A stretch of DNA of 64,000 nt from Druceiella hillmani (taxonomy: Eukaryota > Arthropoda > Insecta > Lepidoptera > Hepialidae). The position numbers and the translations under genes were made by a program. The stretch is from the NCBI GenBank assembly GCA_039881145.1, contig JAYKKI010000088.1:2395501-2459500 (forward strand). Reading direction: 5' to 3'. Under the pieces are notes generated by a model that was not told where the DNA came from, searched no databases, and worked only from the letters and a program-made list of their open reading frames with translations. This document shows, in pieces, positions 12,606-23,454 of this stretch (position 1 is its first letter; each line of letters starts with the position of its first letter).

Positions 12606-12879
12606 GAAGCCTTTTTCAAATATTTATCTTCAGAATGTGGGCCTTTTTTTAAATTTTGGAAATGTGTTTATGGCATAACAAACCAGTTTGTTCCACAACC
12701 TTTTGTATACGGAAGTTCGAAAGGTTTTTCGGAAAAATGGTGGAAATTTAAAATCCTATTAAACAGATAGTTACGTGAATGCGTCTTATGGGAAAAGTAT
12801 TTGTTGGTAAAAACAATTCACTGGTGTGTTCGTGGCGATTCTTTTTAAATTAACTGCAACTATCGACATAGATCTTTAT

Positions 12880-13300
12880 GAAATCAAAAAGACATACACA
12901 GTAATGTTTCAATGATATAAAAAAACATCAAGGTAGATTTCGTACGTACGTATTTACGTAGATTTTAATGATATGTAAAAACATTGATCTAGATTTCAAC
13001 TATATTTGAAAATATTGATGTAGATTTCGGTCATACGTAAAACATTGATGCAGATTTCAGTGGTATGCAAATAAATTGATATAAATTTCAATGATATATA
13101 GTAACATCGATGCAAATTTCCATGATGTGTAAAAATATTGAGGTAATTTTCAATGATGTGAAAATATTTAAGTAGATTTCAGGGTGTAAAAAGATTGATG
13201 TTAATTTTCAAGATATATAAAAATATTTATGTTAATATCGATATGTAAAAATATTAATAGATATTTCAATGACATGTGAAAATATTTTCAGCTTAAAATA
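12880..13300 (+). repeat. Degenerate tandem array, about 40-50 bp unit
   Basis: Roughly nine decayed units of the form 'gatttcaatgatatgtaaaa' followed by 'cattgatgta' variants. The order is kept but each unit carries several changes, so the array is old. Confidence 0.8.
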
Positions 13301-13569
13301 TATATTGAAATATTCGTTTGTAGCTGCAAATATTCGCACATACAAAACATATAAAATGAAAGTTAAAAGGTAAATAAAAAAATTAATTAAAAGGCGAATT
13401 ATAAAGTTGAAAACAAATCCGATTATATTTATAATAAGGTGTTTGCAATGATTAAACTAATTCGTAGAACTATATGTCTGCAACACACATCAATACAATA
13501 GACTACATATAAATATATTTATCATACTTTTCATACCCACTGGTGACGTACACCAAGTTAAAAAGTTAC

Positions 13570-13632
13570 CTGGAGTCGCATAGGTTAAGTCGTAAGAATT
13601 CGTAGGGTCATCAAAGACATACTGACCCACAA
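13570..13632 (-). CDS. Candidate 63-bp internal exon of an unknown gene
   Basis: On the minus strand a pyrimidine-rich stretch ends in gacgtcatttcag (acceptor AG at 13633-13634), followed by 63 bp, then a gtaact donor at 13564-13569. The enclosed frame stays open and reads VGQYVFDDPTNSYDLTYATP, with phase 1 at both ends, so skipping it would keep the frame. The segment is less A+T rich than its surroundings. The frame is also open upstream (to about 13745) but without a proper ATG near a signal peptide, which favours an internal exon over a first exon. I do not recognise the protein and no partner exons were found. It could be chance. Confidence 0.3.
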
Positions 13633-14245
13633 CTGAAATGACGTCATTTTCAAACATCAGGACGAAGACACAAACTAACAGTCGAGGAATTTTTTTAACG
13701 AAGTATCTAATCAAGACGGATCTAAGATACTCAATAATTAAAATCCATTAACCCATTGGGCCTCTACGAGCGAATAAAGGTTCTGATATAACCTCACGTA
13801 CAGATGATATACGTGTATATAACCCTCCCTTTGCTTATGCGCAGTGGGGTAAAATGTAACATATTTAAGACATTTTGTAAGATAAACACAAAATTATGAA
13901 GAAGGAATTGATAGTTTTTAATACTAGGGTCTGTCGCCATGTGCGTATCACGCCATAATGATTGATACGCGATATTTTAATGATTTATTTTAATATTGTG
14001 TGTTACGAATCCCAGGAATAAAATGAGATTAATAACGATCTGTTACATCGATACAACGTCGAAAATTTGAGAAATAATATCTACTTTTTTGTCTTTATAT
14101 CATATCATATAAAAGCAGCTAAGCTGATTTAAATAAAAATTCCATTTTAAATTACTTAAAGTATATGGAAGAAGTAAGGTACATTGTTTAATACTTATTA
14201 ATAAAATTTTAAAAACTAATAACAATCAGAAAAATATAAAGTTTG

Positions 14246-14481
14246 ATGCAGGCTAAGCCCTAAATGAAAAGATATTTCGTAATAAAATTCCAAATATTTT
14301 TTTGAATGGTGTTTTTCCTTAATTCGTACTTAATAAATTACTAACATAGTAATTTAATTGCGCGGCGAAACTTTGGAGAAAACCTAGTAATTTATTAAAT
14401 ACGAATTAGCGAAAAACAACATTCGAAGAATTATTGGGAATTATATTACGAAGTAGATTTTTATCTAGGGCTTAGTTCGCA
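14246..14481. mobile_element. Long terminal inverted repeat element (MITE-like)
   Basis: The left arm 14246-14343 and right arm 14385-14481 are about 97 bp each and imperfectly complementary: 'ctaagcccta', 'tttcgtaat', 'aattcgta' and 'ttaataaattacta' reappear in inverted order. They enclose a 41-bp centre containing gcgcggcgaaac. There is no coding capacity. A miniature inverted-repeat or foldback transposon is the simplest reading. I could not define a target-site duplication. Confidence 0.75.
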
Positions 14482-14725
14482 TTAGTATTACGGCGAGTTA
14501 TTTATGTGCTTATGTGCTATAGCTTTGGGTTCTCGAGCTATGAGAGCAAGTAAGTAGACATTTCGCAGTGTTTTATTTTTTATTATTAAATAAAACAGCA
14601 TTTATTTATATCAAAATTCCAGATTTTGTATTTCGGCATCTACGCTATCGTTAGGTTATTTATAATTTATAAAAAAACATTTACCATTTCCTATATAAAG
14701 TGGTAATTGTGACAATATATACATA

Positions 14726-14896
<171 letters not shown>

Positions 14897-14901
14897 GATA
14901 T

Positions 14902-15119
14902 ATACGAACATTTAAGGGTACGTAATGTTTCTATTAAACTATTTATAAATATTAATCTTTTACAATATATAAATATACGAAAATAAAAAAGACTGTCTAG
15001 GAGAAGTAGAAATACAGAGAAGATTCCGTACAAATTAGGGCGCTTACGAACATTTAAGGGTACTCGGTATTTCTATTAAACTATATATAAATATTAATCT
15101 TTTGTAATATGTAAATATA
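14902..15119 (+). repeat. Direct duplication of a 71-bp segment
   Basis: 'cgaacatttaagggta' followed by 'tttctattaaact' and 'aaatattaatctttt' occurs at about 14905-14975 and again at 15048-15118, separated by 72 bp. The two copies are close to identical. Confidence 0.9.
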
Positions 15120-15419
15120 TTGCCTAACGTATCTTTGACGGGTGTATAACGTCATCCCTATAATTTTGCTATAATTATACGGGCTTTTAAATACCCTACG
15201 AATTTCATAAATTTAGTTTCGTTTCAGTAGTAGAAATAGGGGAGGATTTATTGCATATTTTTAAGATATCTCTGAAGATATATATACCACCTAAAATTAT
15301 GAAAAAATATTTTGAGACTTTTATAACTAACCCTTTTAAAGGATACGCCACACTAAGAATGAAATTAAAAAAAAATCATGTATTTATTTTGCCCTAACCA
15401 CCCTATTAAAATTTTGAAT

Positions 15420-15600
15420 GTAATATTTTTAAATGTATGACATGTGCGGTTTAATATGTTTTATTATTATGTCTAAATTCCAATTTTCTAGACCAAATGG
15501 TTTTTGAGAAAAACGACTGTGACAGACAGATGGATAGACATGCGAATGATCTTATAGGGTTCCATTTTTCCTTTTGAGGGAGAAAATCTAAAAAAGGTGT
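15420..15600 (-). repeat. GGGTTCCGT-family repeat, inverted
   Basis: Minus-strand head near 15597-15540 ('aaaaggaaaaatggaacccta', variant of the family), followed by 'tctgtctgtcacagtcg' and 'tttttctcaaaaaccattt'. Degenerate and non-coding. Confidence 0.7.
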
Positions 15601-15781
15601 GATTGACCTGTCGTTAGATAATTTCAGACCTGACCAAATTTTGTACAAATTGGTTTACCTACTGAGGATCAGCTTCGTTTAAATGATTATCTTAGTGAAT
15701 TTGTTTATATTTGACCTACTTAGGTAATTTTCTGTTAAGTGAATCCAAAAAATCAAAGCGATTAACTTTCTTTTCCAACAG

Positions 15782-16084
15782 AATCCGAAAAATCGGCAAA
15801 CGACTCTGCGCCGCAACCTACAACCACAGACGCAGAAGAAACCCAGGCAGCAACCAGGATACAGGCCGTCTTCCGAGGTCACCAGGCCAGGAAGTCTATC
15901 AATATGAAGCCGGCACAAACCAAGCAGCCCGCAGTGCAAGCCAAGCAGCCCGCAGTACAAGCCAAGCAACCTGCGGTACAAGCCAAGCAACCTGCGGTAC
16001 AGTCCAAGGTTCAACCAGCGGCTCATCCTGAACCCGAACCTACCAGGGCTGAGTTAGAAGCTGAGTTTAGAGCCGATGATAAAG
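15782..16084 (+). CDS. igl: Internal exon of an igloo/neuromodulin-like IQ-motif gene
   Basis: A 303-bp exon bounded by a pyrimidine-rich acceptor (cttttccaacag, AG at 15780-15781) and a consensus donor gtaagt at 16085. Phase is 1 at both ends. The open frame begins Ser-Glu-Lys and, after an acidic, Thr-rich stretch, has AATRIQAVFRGHQARK, an IQ motif (IQxxxRGxxxR) of the kind that binds calmodulin without calcium. Next come about four imperfect AKQPAVQ heptads, encoded by a 21-bp coding minisatellite, then a Pro/Glu stretch ending AELEAEFRADDK. The split codon begins with G, so the next residue is likely Glu. IQ motif plus this acidic linker fits the insect neuromodulin-like protein igloo, a neuronal calmodulin-binding protein with several IQ motifs. 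No neighbouring igl exon was found by eye, so introns must be long or run outside the window. Another IQ-domain protein is possible. Minus-strand frames here are shadows. Confidence 0.65.
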
Positions 16085-16214
16085 GTAAGTTTGATTTTTA
16101 TTCTATTTGACTTCTGGAGCGTGTAATGATCTTGAGAGCTATGTTTATATCACTATAACATGGCTGTTTAGAAGTTTGAAATGGTGATTAATTCCCAGGG
16201 GTCTTTGCTTCAAA

Positions 16215-16440
16215 CTTCATTGAAAATGGCGCAATTTAGCCGGTTTTCACCAAATTTTATACCGAATAGGATGACTACTAGGGTTTCATGGTTTAAAAGG
16301 AAAAACCGAATCTTTATAAGGTCATTTACGTGTTCGTCAATCTATCCGTCTGTGAAACCCGTTTTTTCTCAAATATCATTCAATGTAATTAAGAAATTTT
16401 GCCATATTGTTAAAACATGCTAACCTGGACTTTTCTTAAT
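16215..16440 (+). repeat. GGGTTCCGT-family repeat fragment
   Basis: Degenerate plus-strand copy: 'tagggtttcatggtttaaaagg', 'aaaaaccgaatctttataagg', 'tcaatctatccgtctgtg', 'ttttttctcaaatatcattc'. It lies in the intron just after the igl-like exon. Confidence 0.65.
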
Positions 16441-16444
16441 TGTT

Positions 16445-17139
16445 AACATTCAAAAATATTTTCATGGAAATTTTAGATGAGGGAAATTTCTATTTATATG
16501 TCTATTTTTTTATTTCCATTTATGATGTACGTGCTAAATAAACTTATCTTTTAATGCATTCTAAAGCGCACATAAGTTAACACAAAATTATTTTATACAA
16601 TACCTCACTTGCACAGGAAATTAAAATAATAAAAGAACTATATCATGTTTATAAATATAGTTGATAAACTAAATTAAATCAACTAATTAAGTTTTAAAAA
16701 TGTATTCAATGAATTGTTAAATTAACTATATCAAAAAAATTAAATTTAATATAAATTTACTATATAAAGTTTAATTACTAATTAAAATTAATTAATATGC
16801 GGAAAATTTATTGTAATTTATTAATTTTAAATATTTAATAAATGATAAAGTAATAATTTACAATATATTATGCAAATAAATACATATCGAAACTTAACCT
16901 CATTTAGACAAATACAATTAAAATTATTTTTTTAAAAAGCTTATAATCACTATTTCTATCACGAATATTAACAATAAATAAATGTTTTTAATTATATCGA
17001 CCACTACTAAATTTCAATTACTAAAAAATATTATTTAAAAGTATTTAGATTTCAAAGAATAGAAAACAAGTATTGAGTGTTTACAAATACATTAATAACT
17101 AACATGAATATAGTATGTCATTACATGCATGTAAATTTA
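16445..17139. other. Very A+T-rich intronic or intergenic DNA
   Basis: Extremely A+T-rich stretch dominated by taatta/aattaa motifs. No gene or element is supported. Confidence 0.5.
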
Positions 17140-17345
17140 TGTTTAGTAAGCAACTTCATCATATCGATTTTTGTTGCATCATGCGCGCGCATCGTGAGCT
17201 GAAGTTGCTTACGTTGCGCGCGCACGATGCGACAAAAGTCGGTAGGATGAATGTTTAGTGAGCAACTTCATCCTGTCGATTTTTGTTGCGCCGTGCGCGC
17301 GCATCGTAAAATTTCACTCTCATTACTTTATACAACGCGTCTAAA
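17140..17345 (+). repeat. GCGCGCGC hairpin repeat, copy 1
   Basis: Contains gtaagcaacttca at 17147 and its exact inverse tgaagttgcttac about 50 bp later, each next to tgcgcgcgcatcgt or its inverse. A second 'gtgagcaacttcatcctgtc' then runs into 'gcgcgcatcgtaaaatttca', 'ctctcatta' and 'cgtctaaagaagt'. Copies 2 and 3 are at 17670 and 48720. Islands of alternating G/C are striking in such A+T-rich DNA. Confidence 0.8.
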
Positions 17346-17664
17346 GAAGTAGAAATTCAAAAAACTACTTGGCAGAATCTCAAGTATATTTATTTCATAT
17401 TTTTATGTGACACATCTTTAGAAATATACTGAAAAAACTTAAGTATCAATTAGTACGTAAAATTATAAAGTTTTTAGCGTTTTCTAGAAGCTTACTTAAG
17501 AAGCGACATTTTACTGGAAATGTAATAGGGCTTTAGAGAAATTCTTAATAAATCAAATTATCTTTCTAACGCATATTTCTAATGAATATAAAACACGTGT
17601 TGTGCATTTACAAATACCTCCATACTATCATGAATGTAACTATCATGTATCAGTCACTACACGC

Positions 17665-17875
17665 ATGTAAATGTATGTTTAGTGAGCAACTTCATCCTGT
17701 CAATTTTGTGCGCGCGCATCTTGAATACCATCATACTGTCGATTTTTGTTGCGTCATGCGTGACCAACTTTATCTTATTTATGTTTGTCGTTGTTACGTG
17801 CGCATTTGCGCATCGTAAAATTTCACTCTCTGTATTTTTTCATAACGCGCCTAAAGAAGTATAACTTCAAAGAAA
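17665..17875 (+). repeat. GCGCGCGC hairpin repeat, copy 2
   Basis: 'tttagtgagcaacttcatcc' at 17679, then 'gtgcgcgcgcatctt', 'gtcgatttttgttgcgtcatg', and the shared end 'cgcatcgtaaaatttcactc', 'tttttcataacgcgcctaaag', 'aagtataacttcaaa'. Less complete than copy 1 and partly rearranged. The two short plus-strand frames over it are not conserved in the other copies. Confidence 0.8.
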
Positions 17876-18229
17876 CAAGGTCGCTCACTTGTCGGATTCA
17901 TGATTTAAATAAAAACATTTAAGGAGTTTATTTTTGTTTTCATTTTTCTCTGTTTAATAGCATTATTTTTTATTTTTCTAACACAACCGGTCTTCTTTCT
18001 TGAAACGTGATTTTTTGTTTTAGAGAGTAATATTGACGTTTCGTTTTCGCGTGAGCATATAAAATCGCCTGTTAATGAAAAAAGTTCATTAAGAATCGGT
18101 TTCGTCTTTTCATTTCTTATTCATCGTAATTACGCCTCCAAAAAATCTAGACACAAACTTTACGGTCTGTTGACCTATATCCAAACGAGGTCAAGCTGGC
18201 AAGCGAAAACAGGGAAGGTTTTCTGCGAT

Positions 18230-18650
18230 GAAATTTCACGTTTCCGTTAGATTTCGGCCACCGATCGAATCGCAGTTCCGTTTCCGTGACCCAGGCAATG
18301 GTTACTATGTTATTGTTAGGGGGTTTTTCTTAGAATGCAGAGTTTGAGAGAAAAAATTGTGAAAATAAAAAAATAGTGGTATAAATAACAGTCATTAGTC
18401 AGAAGTAAATTAGAATGGAGTTCATTTGTGCATTGTGTTTATAGGGTATTTATAACATACCCCACGGGAATTTATTTGTATTATTATTTCAGTGAAAAAT
18501 TGGGAAATAAAAACCGTGAAAGTTTATGTTTTCCAAAAAACATTAAATGTGATTTGAGTTTCATATATTGTAGGATTCCAAACACTTTAAGTGCATATAA
18601 AAGTTTAAATATTGTAGTTTACATAGTGTTTCTTTTAAACTAAATGTTTA
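18230..18650 (+). repeat. Duplicated segment P, copy 1
   Basis: 'ttccgttagatttcggccac', 'cgtttccgtgacccag', 'ttcttagaatgcagagtttg', 'gagaaaaaattgtgaaaat', 'ttataacataccccacggga' and 'tttcagtgaaaa' recur in the same order at 19055-19435. The 71-codon frame in this copy is broken in the other. Confidence 0.9.
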
Positions 18651-19054
18651 TAAATATGGCCATTATTTTTCATCACGTAAATATGTTGCCTCTCAGTATA
18701 TTTTTCACGGATGTAAGCAAAAAACTCGATTTTTCTTTAAATCTCTTTATATACGTAGTTATAGACTGAGAGCGAAGCGGATATATTGCAATAGATTTTA
18801 GGTACCCAAATTTGATGAAGGAGATATCTTATGGCAAAGGAGTAGTAGAGCTTTTCAATTGCATTTTAAAACACCTCTTCAAAGACACTAAGAGACCAGG
18901 ATACTTTAAAGACTTTATGTGGTTTCCAAGTTCGATGTGAGGTAAGGTACTTCAAAGAATTCAGAGAAAACATATTTTTTCTTTTCTTCTATGTATACAC
19001 ATAATTCACTTACGTATTATGCCAAATTCAATTAAATTGAATTCAAGAGTTTCT

Positions 19055-19435
19055 CGTTCCGGTTAGATTTTGGCCACCGACCGAATCTCATTTCCGTTTC
19101 CGTGACCCAGACGATGGTTACTGCATTATACTTACAGGGTTTTTCTTAGAATGCACAGTTTGAGAGAAAAAATTGTGAAAATGAAAAAAGTCATATAGAT
19201 AACAGTCATTAGTGAATATAGATAACAGTCATATGGCGTAGATAACATAAATTAGAATGGAGTCTATTTGTGCATTATGCAAGATATTTATAACATACCC
19301 CACGGGAATTTCTTACACTATTATTTCAGCGGAAAATAAAAAAACCATAAAAATTTGTTTTAAAAAAAATATTAAGTATGATTTAAGTTTCATATGTTGC
19401 TAGGATGCTAAAACCATTTACGTGCACACAAGAAC
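19055..19435 (+). repeat. Duplicated segment P, copy 2
   Basis: Second copy of the 18230-18650 segment with a short insertion of repeated 'agataacagtcat' (about 19195-19240). The 'tttccgtgacccag'-type head also occurs inverted near 27985-28065, so the head belongs to a dispersed family. Confidence 0.9.
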
Positions 19436-19639
19436 AAGTCAAAACGTGGGACACCTAGATTCATCGTTCTAGATTTTCCACAGTTTTTGCATGGGTTTCT
19501 AAAATCTCTAAAGGTATATTTCTATGACCCTTAAAACTAGCCCCTGCAAACAAAATCTTAAAGCTCTATTTGAAATTTTATAATTATTTTATTTTATCGA
19601 GTATTTCAATTCTTCCATTCTAAAATTTCCATAGAAATA

Positions 19640-19800
19640 TTTTTCAGTGCTAGCTGATGTATACCAGGTCAAATCGTTTCTAATGAATTGAGGGTCAAAT
19701 AGTTTCTGAGAAAAATGATTGTCACAAACGGACAGACCGAAGTAAGGGTAATCTTATAAGCGTTCCGTTTTTCCTTTTGAGATATATGATCTTAAGAAAT
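19640..19800 (-). repeat. GGGTTCCGT-family repeat, inverted
   Basis: Minus-strand head ('aaaaggaaaaacggaacgct' near 19770-19751), then 'gtctgtccgtttgtgacaat', 'tttttctcagaaactatttg'. Degenerate and non-coding. Confidence 0.7.
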
Positions 19801-20149
19801 TGTTCTATTTCAGAGGAAAATTTCTTAAGGAAAATTAGAAAAAAAATATAATTTATCTAGGCCTTGTCGTGAAGGAACTCACGCAAATATCTTGCCTTAG
19901 ACCTAAACCTTCGACACTTTCTTTTCCCTGATTCACTACTATAAAGCTAGCAAACTTCACATAAATATGTAAATAAACTGACTTCTCGTCATGAATTTAA
20001 ACCGTCTAGACTTGCAATAGATTTCAGGGATCGAGTGAAAGTCTCGGTGAACCGATCTAAAGTCTTCCAAAACCATTTGAAATCTTGGTACTTATCTGAA
20101 ATAATATATTTTTTTTATATATATTTACCCTGCTATGACAATTGCTTTT

Positions 20150-20545
20150 AGGGTTCCGTAGCTAAATGGAAAAAACTGAATACTTGTAATTTCATCCTGT
20201 CCATCTGTCCGTTTATCCGTCTATGAGTGTGTCACAGCCATTTTACTCGGAGACTATTAGAACTATATAGATGAAATTTGGATGATAAGTAACTTCTATG
20301 AACCGCTATACAAGAAAATAATGGAATTATGAAAAGAATAATATTAGCGGTGGTACTCCGTAGATGTAACAGAGGGACGAATGAAAAATCCAGTGCATAT
20401 AGGCAAGTGGAATATCGTTAAATAATTCTTAAAAATCATATAGAGGTTCCAAAATAACTTTTTTATTTAAGTCAACAGTTGGTGAGATATGCAATTTTAA
20501 AGTCTTAAAAAGTGCCCCCACTCCTTTACCTTTTCAACTAAGGTG
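20150..20545 (+). repeat. Lepidopteran 'agggttccgtagc' repeat, copy 1
   Basis: 'tagggttccgtagctaaatgg', 'catctgtccgtttatccgtc', 'gtgtcacagccattttactc', 'actattagaactatatagat', 'atattagcggtggtactccg' and 'aggttccaaaataacttttt' match copy 2 at 55490-55945 in order. This is the second major sub-family of dispersed repeat here and is well known to me from moth and butterfly sequence. Confidence 0.8.
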
Positions 20546-20688
20546 TGTGAAATTCAGAAAAACTTAAGATAGAATTTAAAATAGACTTTCAAAGAATTTA
20601 AAATAAACTTTGGGATATTTTCAAAAGCAATAACTTGTTTTATAGTGTCTTTCAGAAATGCAAACATATTTTTGGATACGAAATAAGT

Positions 20689-20960
20689 TTAATATTAAAT
20701 ATATTTGGCGTTAATTTAGTAGAAATTCATTGTTCGCAATTAAATCAAACTACGCGATGTAGTATTATTTCTACTTTCTTTAAGTTCTTTACCACGACCT
20801 AGGTTACGTTGTATTACAACATCTTCAGGTGACCTATTAGCCAAGATCTGAATTCTATTAGCAAAGAACAAAAAGTAGAAATAATACTACATGACGTAAT
20901 TTCATTTAATTATGAACGATAAATTTCTACAAAATTAACGCCAAATATATTCAATATATT
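20689..20960. mobile_element. Palindromic hammerhead-bearing element A (both arms full)
   Basis: Left arm (atatttggcgttaattt, aattcattgttcgcaatta, ctacgcgatgtagtattatt, ctactttcttta) is repeated inverted on the right (aagtagaaataatactacat, tttctacaaaattaacgcca, aatatattcaat). It is the only copy in which both outer tails are present. Between the arms lies one inverted ribozyme motif (20792-20832, minus); the right-hand motif is lost. No sure target-site duplication: flanks are taatatt/ttaat-like A+T sequence. Confidence 0.8.
20792..20832 (-). ncRNA. Mutated type I hammerhead ribozyme motif (element A)
   Basis: Minus strand reads CACCUGAAGAU, helix II GUUGU-AAU-ACAAC, then GUAA instead of the required GAAA, and palindromic ACCUAGGU-C before GUGG. 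The change hits the invariant adenine at core position 13, so this copy should not cleave. Confidence 0.65.
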
Positions 20961-22320
20961 TAATCCATATATTTGTTACGATTTAAGCAAGACACCAAGA
21001 TGTATCTCCAACGATTTTTTACCAATATTCTTCGTATGATGAGGTCGTATAATTTTTTCAGTATATTTATGATTTATAAATCTAAACCTTCCTAGTGAAT
21101 CGATATAGCTACTAAAGCGTACAGTAGTTACTAAGAAAATCGAACACATACAGAGAGACAGACGCGACGAGGAAATTTGTTTTAAAATATTTATTGATAA
21201 TATGTGATCCAATATATGTATACCAAAAACTAACACACAAAAATATTTATTTGGAAATTTTAAGCAGGGAGGGACTAGGTTGGGAAAGCACTAAGTAATC
21301 AAAAAAAATTTCTATTTTAAATTCCGTGTATAAATAAGGCTTCCTTTGAAAAGCCTATTAATAAGGGTTTCAACAATATTCTCATAATTTTGTATAGCAT
21401 AACTTCAAAGATATATTGAAAAATATTTTAAAAAATATACATACGCCCTCCTATTTTTTTTAAATATTATACGTAATTTAAAGTTATGAAAAAGAACATC
21501 ATTTTTAGAAACCTATGCAAAATTGTGGGAAATCCGTGACAATGGTTCTAGTTATCATAGCTATTAAGATACCTATAGTAATATATATGTTCCTCTATTT
21601 GTTTTTTTAAATATTATGAAATATTTATTGTTTGAAATGAAATGTTTGTTGTTTTTAAAGAGACACTAGACGCATCCAATGCATAAAAACCAATACATCT
21701 AATTTTATTTATTTAAAAGCAACGTTGTACTTTTACACCGTTCATTGAAAAATACGATATAAAATTTGAAATATATTAGTTGGAGAAGATCACTGTAAAA
21801 TTATTACAGTTTTGCATTGAAAGATTATACTTTTCTCAAACAGTAAAATGTTTGTTATGTAATACTAAATGTGCCCGCGACTTAGTACGCGTGAAATTAA
21901 CTGATAACTATTGTTTAGTATAACCGTCATATGTAAAAACATTGACAATTGATGAAATAGTAGGCGATCGCAGTACCATATTGTGATATATCTATGTGCA
22001 TAAAGTTTATTAAAAATGCTAATAGATGGCGTTGACAGTATCAATCTCGTAATATTCACCACGTCAGGTTTTTTTGTGAATAGGTAATATCTAGATAACA
22101 ATTCTATATGTTGATTAAGAGTATAAACTGATACCATACCAAATTTTATCAAAATCCGTCCAGTAGATTTTGCATGATTGAAGAACAAATTAACAGACAG
22201 TAAAAATTCTAAAAACAGATTTTGTGGCTTCTATTATTATTATACGTGCTAAATTAATTACTCTTTTTAATGTATTGTTTATGTACATAATTCACTAAGT
22301 TATAGCTTTATTATACGTGT
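20961..22320. other. A+T-rich DNA with decayed repeat ends
   Basis: No gene. At about 22130-22205 (aaattttatcaaaatccgtc, cagtagattttgcatga, aacaaattaacagacag) it resembles the end of a common insect dispersed repeat (consensus idea: aaaatccgttcagtagttt...aacaaacagac). A related end is at 22480-22590. Confidence 0.4.
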
Positions 22321-22326
22321 AGATAT

Positions 22327-22328
<2 letters not shown>

Positions 22329-22389
<61 letters not shown>
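22329..22389. repeat. (TA)n microsatellite
   Basis: Pure TA tract of about 60 bp. Confidence 0.95.
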
Positions 22390-22392
<3 letters not shown>

Positions 22393-22759
22393 AAAGACAT
22401 TATTACAGAATTTTTTGACGACAAAAATATTGCTATACGTCATTTTCAGTTACCTCTAATGATTTAAGCAGTGCACGACAAGATATCAAAACAAAATCCG
22501 TTCAGCAGTTATGGAAACAATTTTGCACACACAACAGATAGACGCGGCGATAGATTTTATTTCATAACATGTATTGATGTACACTCGTAGCGCGAGTACT
22601 ATGTACACTTCACACATTTTTAGATTAATATTTTATTTTTAATTTGCTACATATAACGGGTATTTTTATAGGGGTAAACCATTAAAATGATTGATGTATT
22701 GGCTTTAGTGAAAAGGTAATTATATGCCATTTGCGTTTTGTATGAATTCAGGCATATGG

Positions 22760-23450
22760 GCGCTGCGGCTGGCTTGAATGAAGCGCAATATGGAAGTCCA
22801 ATTCTAAACAACTTTTTTGAGTAATAATTTGTTCAGCGATGAGGTTAATTTTTTGGTTGAATGGCTACGTCAAGAAACAAAATTGCCGGATTTGGAGTAA
22901 ATAAACTCCGTGTGCCGTTATTGAGATGCTGCGTCATTACATCCACAAAACGTCACTGTTTGGCGTGCTCTATGGACTAGTGGAATCATTGACCCGTTCG
23001 TAATATAACTAAGATGCAATTCGGTCAATGAAGAGCGCCTTGAATCTAGTATTATTGACTTATTCGTTCCCCAATTGAATGGCATTAATCTTAAAGAGCT
23101 TTGGTTTTAATAAGACGGTGCAACATGCCATACAGACGCGATATAATCAATTTATTGCTGGGAACATTCAATAAGCGCCTAGTTTTGCGTAATATACTTG
23201 TGAATTGGTTTCCATAATCGTGTGGATATCACACCTATCGAATATTTTCTGTGAAGATATATGAAGTCGCTCATCTACACTGATAAACCACACACTTTGG
23301 ACTACTTGGAAGGCAACATTCGCTGCGTTATTACCAATATACGATCCTAGCCACCCGAAAAAGCGGTTGAGAATTGAACTTCCAGATTACACTCCATTCG
23401 AGCCAGCCGCGGCGCCCATTTGCTTGAAATCTTGCTTAAATCCTAATGTT
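22760..23450 (+). pseudogene. Decayed Tc1/mariner-superfamily transposase
   Basis: Fragments in changing plus-strand frames keep recognisable blocks of a DDE/D transposase: EWLRQETKLPDLE, then LHPQNVTVWRALWTSGIIDP (compare the family's HPxKVTVW.GLW..GIIGP), FVPQLNGINLKELWF, DGATCHT, DITPIEYFL, DKPHTLDYLEGNIR and TSRLHSIRASRGAHL. The family normally has WFQQDGA; here both glutamines are TAA stops (CAA to TAA at about 23107-23112). Other stops fit TGG to TGA and similar transitions, so most damage looks like simple point decay plus indels. The DDE chemistry cuts and joins DNA in the nucleus; this copy is dead. The N-terminal DNA-binding half and the inverted ends are not visible. The 60-codon frame at 23367-23549 is an out-of-frame shadow. 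Confidence 0.85.
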
Positions 23451-23454
23451 ATAA

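Noticed and set aside
15679..16026. 115-codon minus-strand frame rich in Leu/Gly repeats
   Set aside because: Antisense shadow of the IQ-motif exon and its 21-bp coding repeat.
15711..16031. 106-codon plus-strand frame over the IQ exon
   Set aside because: Out of frame with the IQ motif and runs across the splice acceptor.
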